From: an uncultured Pelagibacteraceae bacterium | GTDB lineage: Bacteria > Pseudomonadota > Alphaproteobacteria > Pelagibacterales > Pelagibacteraceae | DNA length: 33,290 bases | Direction of reading: 5' to 3' | Assembly (NCBI GenBank): GCA_902622805.1 | Contig: CACNRG010000010.1 | Coordinates: 1-33,290 of the forward strand | Part shown: piece by piece, positions 31,567-33,290 of the stretch | Numbering within the stretch: position 1 is the stretch's first letter | How the letters are laid out: every line of letters begins with the position of its first letter | The notes under the pieces: model-generated | Seen by the model: only the letters and a program-made list of their open reading frames with translations | Told to the model about the DNA's origin: nothing | The model's database searches: none | Translations under genes and position numbers: made by a program

Positions 31567-32094
31567 ATGAAAAATATTTGTGACTGGAATAATTGTAATA
31601 AAATTGGTGAATATAAAGCGCCTGTTGAAAAAGATAACAGCAAAAAATATCGTATGCTGTGTCTAGAACACATAAAAGAATTTAATAAAAATTGGAATTA
31701 TTTTTCTGGAATGAATGATGAACAGGTTATGGATTTTTTAAAATCAGATATGGTTTGGCATAAACCAACTCAAAGTTTTAGTTCTTCTGATAATTTTTTT
31801 AAAGTTTTATGGAGCAACACGCTTAGAGATGAATTGGATAAAGACAAATTTAAAGGAGATTATGATCATATGCGTCAATTTAAATTTGACCATAAAGATA
31901 TCAAAGCCTTTAGTATTTTGGGAGTTTCTGTAGGTCTAAAATGGCAAAAAATTCACGATAAATTCAAAATCCTTGTCAAAAAATTTCATCCCGATATAAA
32001 TGCTGGAAATAAAAAATACGAAGAAAAACTTAAACAGATAACATTGGCTTATACTCAACTTAAAAATACTTATAGAGAAAAAATTGACACCTAA
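31567..32094 (+). CDS. J-domain protein with N-terminal Cys cluster
   Basis: 175-aa protein from the ATG at 31567 (an upstream TTG at 31525 lies inside bolA and is not used). The C-terminal 60 residues form a J domain: FSILGVSVGLKWQKIHDKFK, the HPD tripeptide at 141-143 and a following KQITLAYTQLK helix. The N-terminal part has C5, C10, C32 and H35 (CDWNNC and LCLEH), a possible zinc site, then a linker of aromatic and acidic residues. As J proteins recruit Hsp70, it may deliver a client to DnaK. It sits directly upstream of cobS with an 11-base overlap. Confidence 0.88.
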   Translation: MKNICDWNNCNKIGEYKAPVEKDNSKKYRMLCLEHIKEFNKNWNYFSGMNDEQVMDFLKSDMVWHKPTQSFSSSDNFFKVLWSNTLRDELDKDKFKGDYDHMRQFKFDHKDIKAFSILGVSVGLKWQKIHDKFKILVKKFHPDINAGNKKYEEKLKQITLAYTQLKNTYREKIDT

Positions 32095-33058
32095 TATTAA
32101 TTCACAACCAGATATTAAAATATCTATTAAACAAACTTTTGGTATTGACTCTGACATGGAGATTAATGCGTTTTCAAAAAAAAGCGAATACGTACCTGAA
32201 ATTGATAAAACTTATAAATTTGACAGAGACACTACTCTTGCAATTATCTCAGGTTTTGCATTTAATAAAAGGGTTCTGGTGCAAGGTTATCATGGAACAG
32301 GAAAATCCACACACATAGAACAAATAGCAGCAAGATTAAATTGGCCATGCATCAGAGTGAATTTAGATAGTCATATAAGCCGAATTGATCTAATAGGAAA
32401 AGATGCAATCGTTTTGAAAGATGGGAAACAAGTAACACAATTTAATGAAGGTATTTTACCCTGGTCAATTCAAAACCCTGTGGCATTAGTTTTCGATGAA
32501 TATGATGCTGGAAGACCAGATGTTATGTTTGTTATTCAAAGAGTATTAGAGGCAGAAGGAAGTTTTACACTGTTAGACAAAAACAAAGTTATTAAACAAA
32601 ACAAATATTTTAGACTGTTTGCAACATCAAACACTGTTGGTCTAGGTGATACAACTGGACTTTATCATGGTACTCAACAGATTAACCAAGGTCAAATGGA
32701 TAGATGGAATATAGTAACGACTCTTAATTATTTAACTCTAGAAAGAGAAATGGAAATTATTTTAGCCAAAAATAAAAATTTAAATAATCCAAAGGGTAAA
32801 GAAAAAGTTGCTAACATGATTAAAGTGGCCTCACTAACCAGAAAAGGATTTATAGCGGGAGATATATCTACAGTTATGAGTCCAAGAACTGTTATGCACT
32901 GGGCAGATAATACAGAAATATTCAAAGATACAGGCTATGCTTTTAGAGTTACTTTTTTAAATAAGTGTGATGAGATGGAAAAAAACACAATTGCAGAATA
33001 TTACCAAAGATGTTTTGGGGAGGATTTACCAGAATCTTTGCTTAATATTCAAATTTGA
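32084..33058 (+). CDS. cobS: Cobaltochelatase subunit CobS (MoxR-like AAA+ ATPase)
   Basis: 324-aa AAA+ ATPase. Walker A is GYHGTGKS (68-75), Walker B is LVFDEYDAG (135-143), and RLNWPCIRVNLDSHISRIDL between them is highly typical of CobS. The later FATSNTVGLGDTTGLYHGTQ and SPRTVMHWADN (sensor 2 area) agree. The start is the TTG at 32084, as the N-terminal PDIKISIKQTFGIDSDMEI is part of the known family sequence and no ATG precedes it. In aerobic B12 synthesis CobS, CobT and CobN insert cobalt; here only the CobS/CobT pair is visible. The stop overlaps the cobT start as TGATG. Confidence 0.93.
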   Translation: MTPNINSQPDIKISIKQTFGIDSDMEINAFSKKSEYVPEIDKTYKFDRDTTLAIISGFAFNKRVLVQGYHGTGKSTHIEQIAARLNWPCIRVNLDSHISRIDLIGKDAIVLKDGKQVTQFNEGILPWSIQNPVALVFDEYDAGRPDVMFVIQRVLEAEGSFTLLDKNKVIKQNKYFRLFATSNTVGLGDTTGLYHGTQQINQGQMDRWNIVTTLNYLTLEREMEIILAKNKNLNNPKGKEKVANMIKVASLTRKGFIAGDISTVMSPRTVMHWADNTEIFKDTGYAFRVTFLNKCDEMEKNTIAEYYQRCFGEDLPESLLNIQI

Positions 33059-33290
33059 TGAGTGATAAAGAAATAAATCTCAAAGAAAAACTAAGACAAG
33101 CTCTAGCATCTACAATAAGAGTAATTTCTGACGATTTCAAAACAAAACAAAGTAGTGAGGACAATAAGAGCTCAAATAAATTTGATTTTTTTGAACTAGA
33201 TAACTTAAATAATAAAATTGATTTTATAAAAGCAAGAGCAGAAGCAGACTCATCAGCATTAAAAAAAAAATTTTCTAGTGAGGAAATCTA
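33058..33290 (+). CDS. cobT: Cobaltochelatase subunit CobT, N-terminal part (partial)
   Basis: The gene begins with ATG at 33058 and runs off the window after 77 codons. The visible part has LRQALASTIRVIS, like the family's A-T-A-G-A-L-R-A-I-A start, a low-complexity acidic linker and then KARAEADSSALKKKF, resembling the family R-G-E-A-D-A-A-A-L-R. CobT carries an acidic linker and C-terminal VWA domain in relatives; that part lies outside. Identification relies mostly on coupling to cobS. Confidence 0.8.
   Translation, partial: MSDKEINLKEKLRQALASTIRVISDDFKTKQSSEDNKSSNKFDFFELDNLNNKIDFIKARAEADSSALKKKFSSEEI

Noticed and set aside
1-33290. Mobile element, prophage, CRISPR array, defence island or biosynthetic gene cluster
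   Set aside because: No integrase, transposase, direct-repeat array, phage structural gene or island-like composition change is seen; almost every gene is core metabolism or information processing.

Overview
The window is a compact, strongly A+T-rich stretch of bacterial core genome. Gene order and protein motifs point to a marine alphaproteobacterium of the SAR11 / Pelagibacterales type. The signs are very short or negative intergenic distances, alphaproteobacterial synteny (ihfB-trpF-trpB-trpA-accD-folC-trxA; murA-DUF2948-hisD-infA; aroK-aroB-bolA-DnaJ-cobS-cobT), a short-form HisG with HisZ, and a tRNA-His with A73 and no encoded G-1. I see no prophage, insertion sequence, CRISPR array or plasmid function, and no gene-free stretch above 300 bases.

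Layout. 1-5571 (+): end of ihfB, then pyrF-trpF-trpB-trpA-accD-folC, nearly all overlapping. 5568-9218 (-): trxA, then a nuclease block transcribed rmuC, PD-(D/E)XK exonuclease, exonuclease I. 9270-12455 (-): a histidine unit transcribed tRNA-His, hisS, hisZ, hisG, preceded by a possible histidine-rich leader peptide. 12663-17109 (-): a 66-aa Lys-rich protein, a 33-aa basic peptide, dcd, murA, DUF2948, hisD, infA, tRNA-Phe and cspA with a clear terminator. 17209-17279 (+): tRNA-Thr, facing a VTT/DedA-like membrane protein (-). 18034-25520 (+): promoter, rpmH-rnpA-yidD-yidC-argB-HAD phosphatase-dapD-dapE-histone deacetylase homologue-SET protein. 25500-29640 (-): a 59-aa membrane protein, a 590-aa exported protein of unknown role, def, fmt, truA. 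29698-31300 (+): aroK-aroB. 31289-31549 (-): bolA. 31567-33290 (+): J-domain protein, cobS and the start of cobT.

How they work together. The genes supply amino-acid synthesis (Trp, His, Arg, Lys/DAP, shikimate), start-of-translation chemistry (infA, fmt, def), ribosome/tRNA maturation and membrane insertion (rpmH, rnpA, yidD, yidC, truA), envelope precursor and nucleotide synthesis (murA, dcd, pyrF) and DNA end processing.

Most worth a second look: (1) the histidine unit, where tRNA-His ends four bases before the hisS start codon, has unusual D and T loops, and follows a small ORF with three His codons near its end overlapping two mutually exclusive hairpins; (2) a TrpB with several active-site motif changes, beside a TrpA and TrpF that also depart from family motifs; (3) a deacetylase/SET methyltransferase gene pair; (4) an ExoI / RecB-like nuclease / RmuC block where alphaproteobacteria often carry addAB; (5) CobS/CobT next to a J-domain protein in a lineage not known to make cobalamin. 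All calls come from reading the sequence and remembered family motifs; no search was run.
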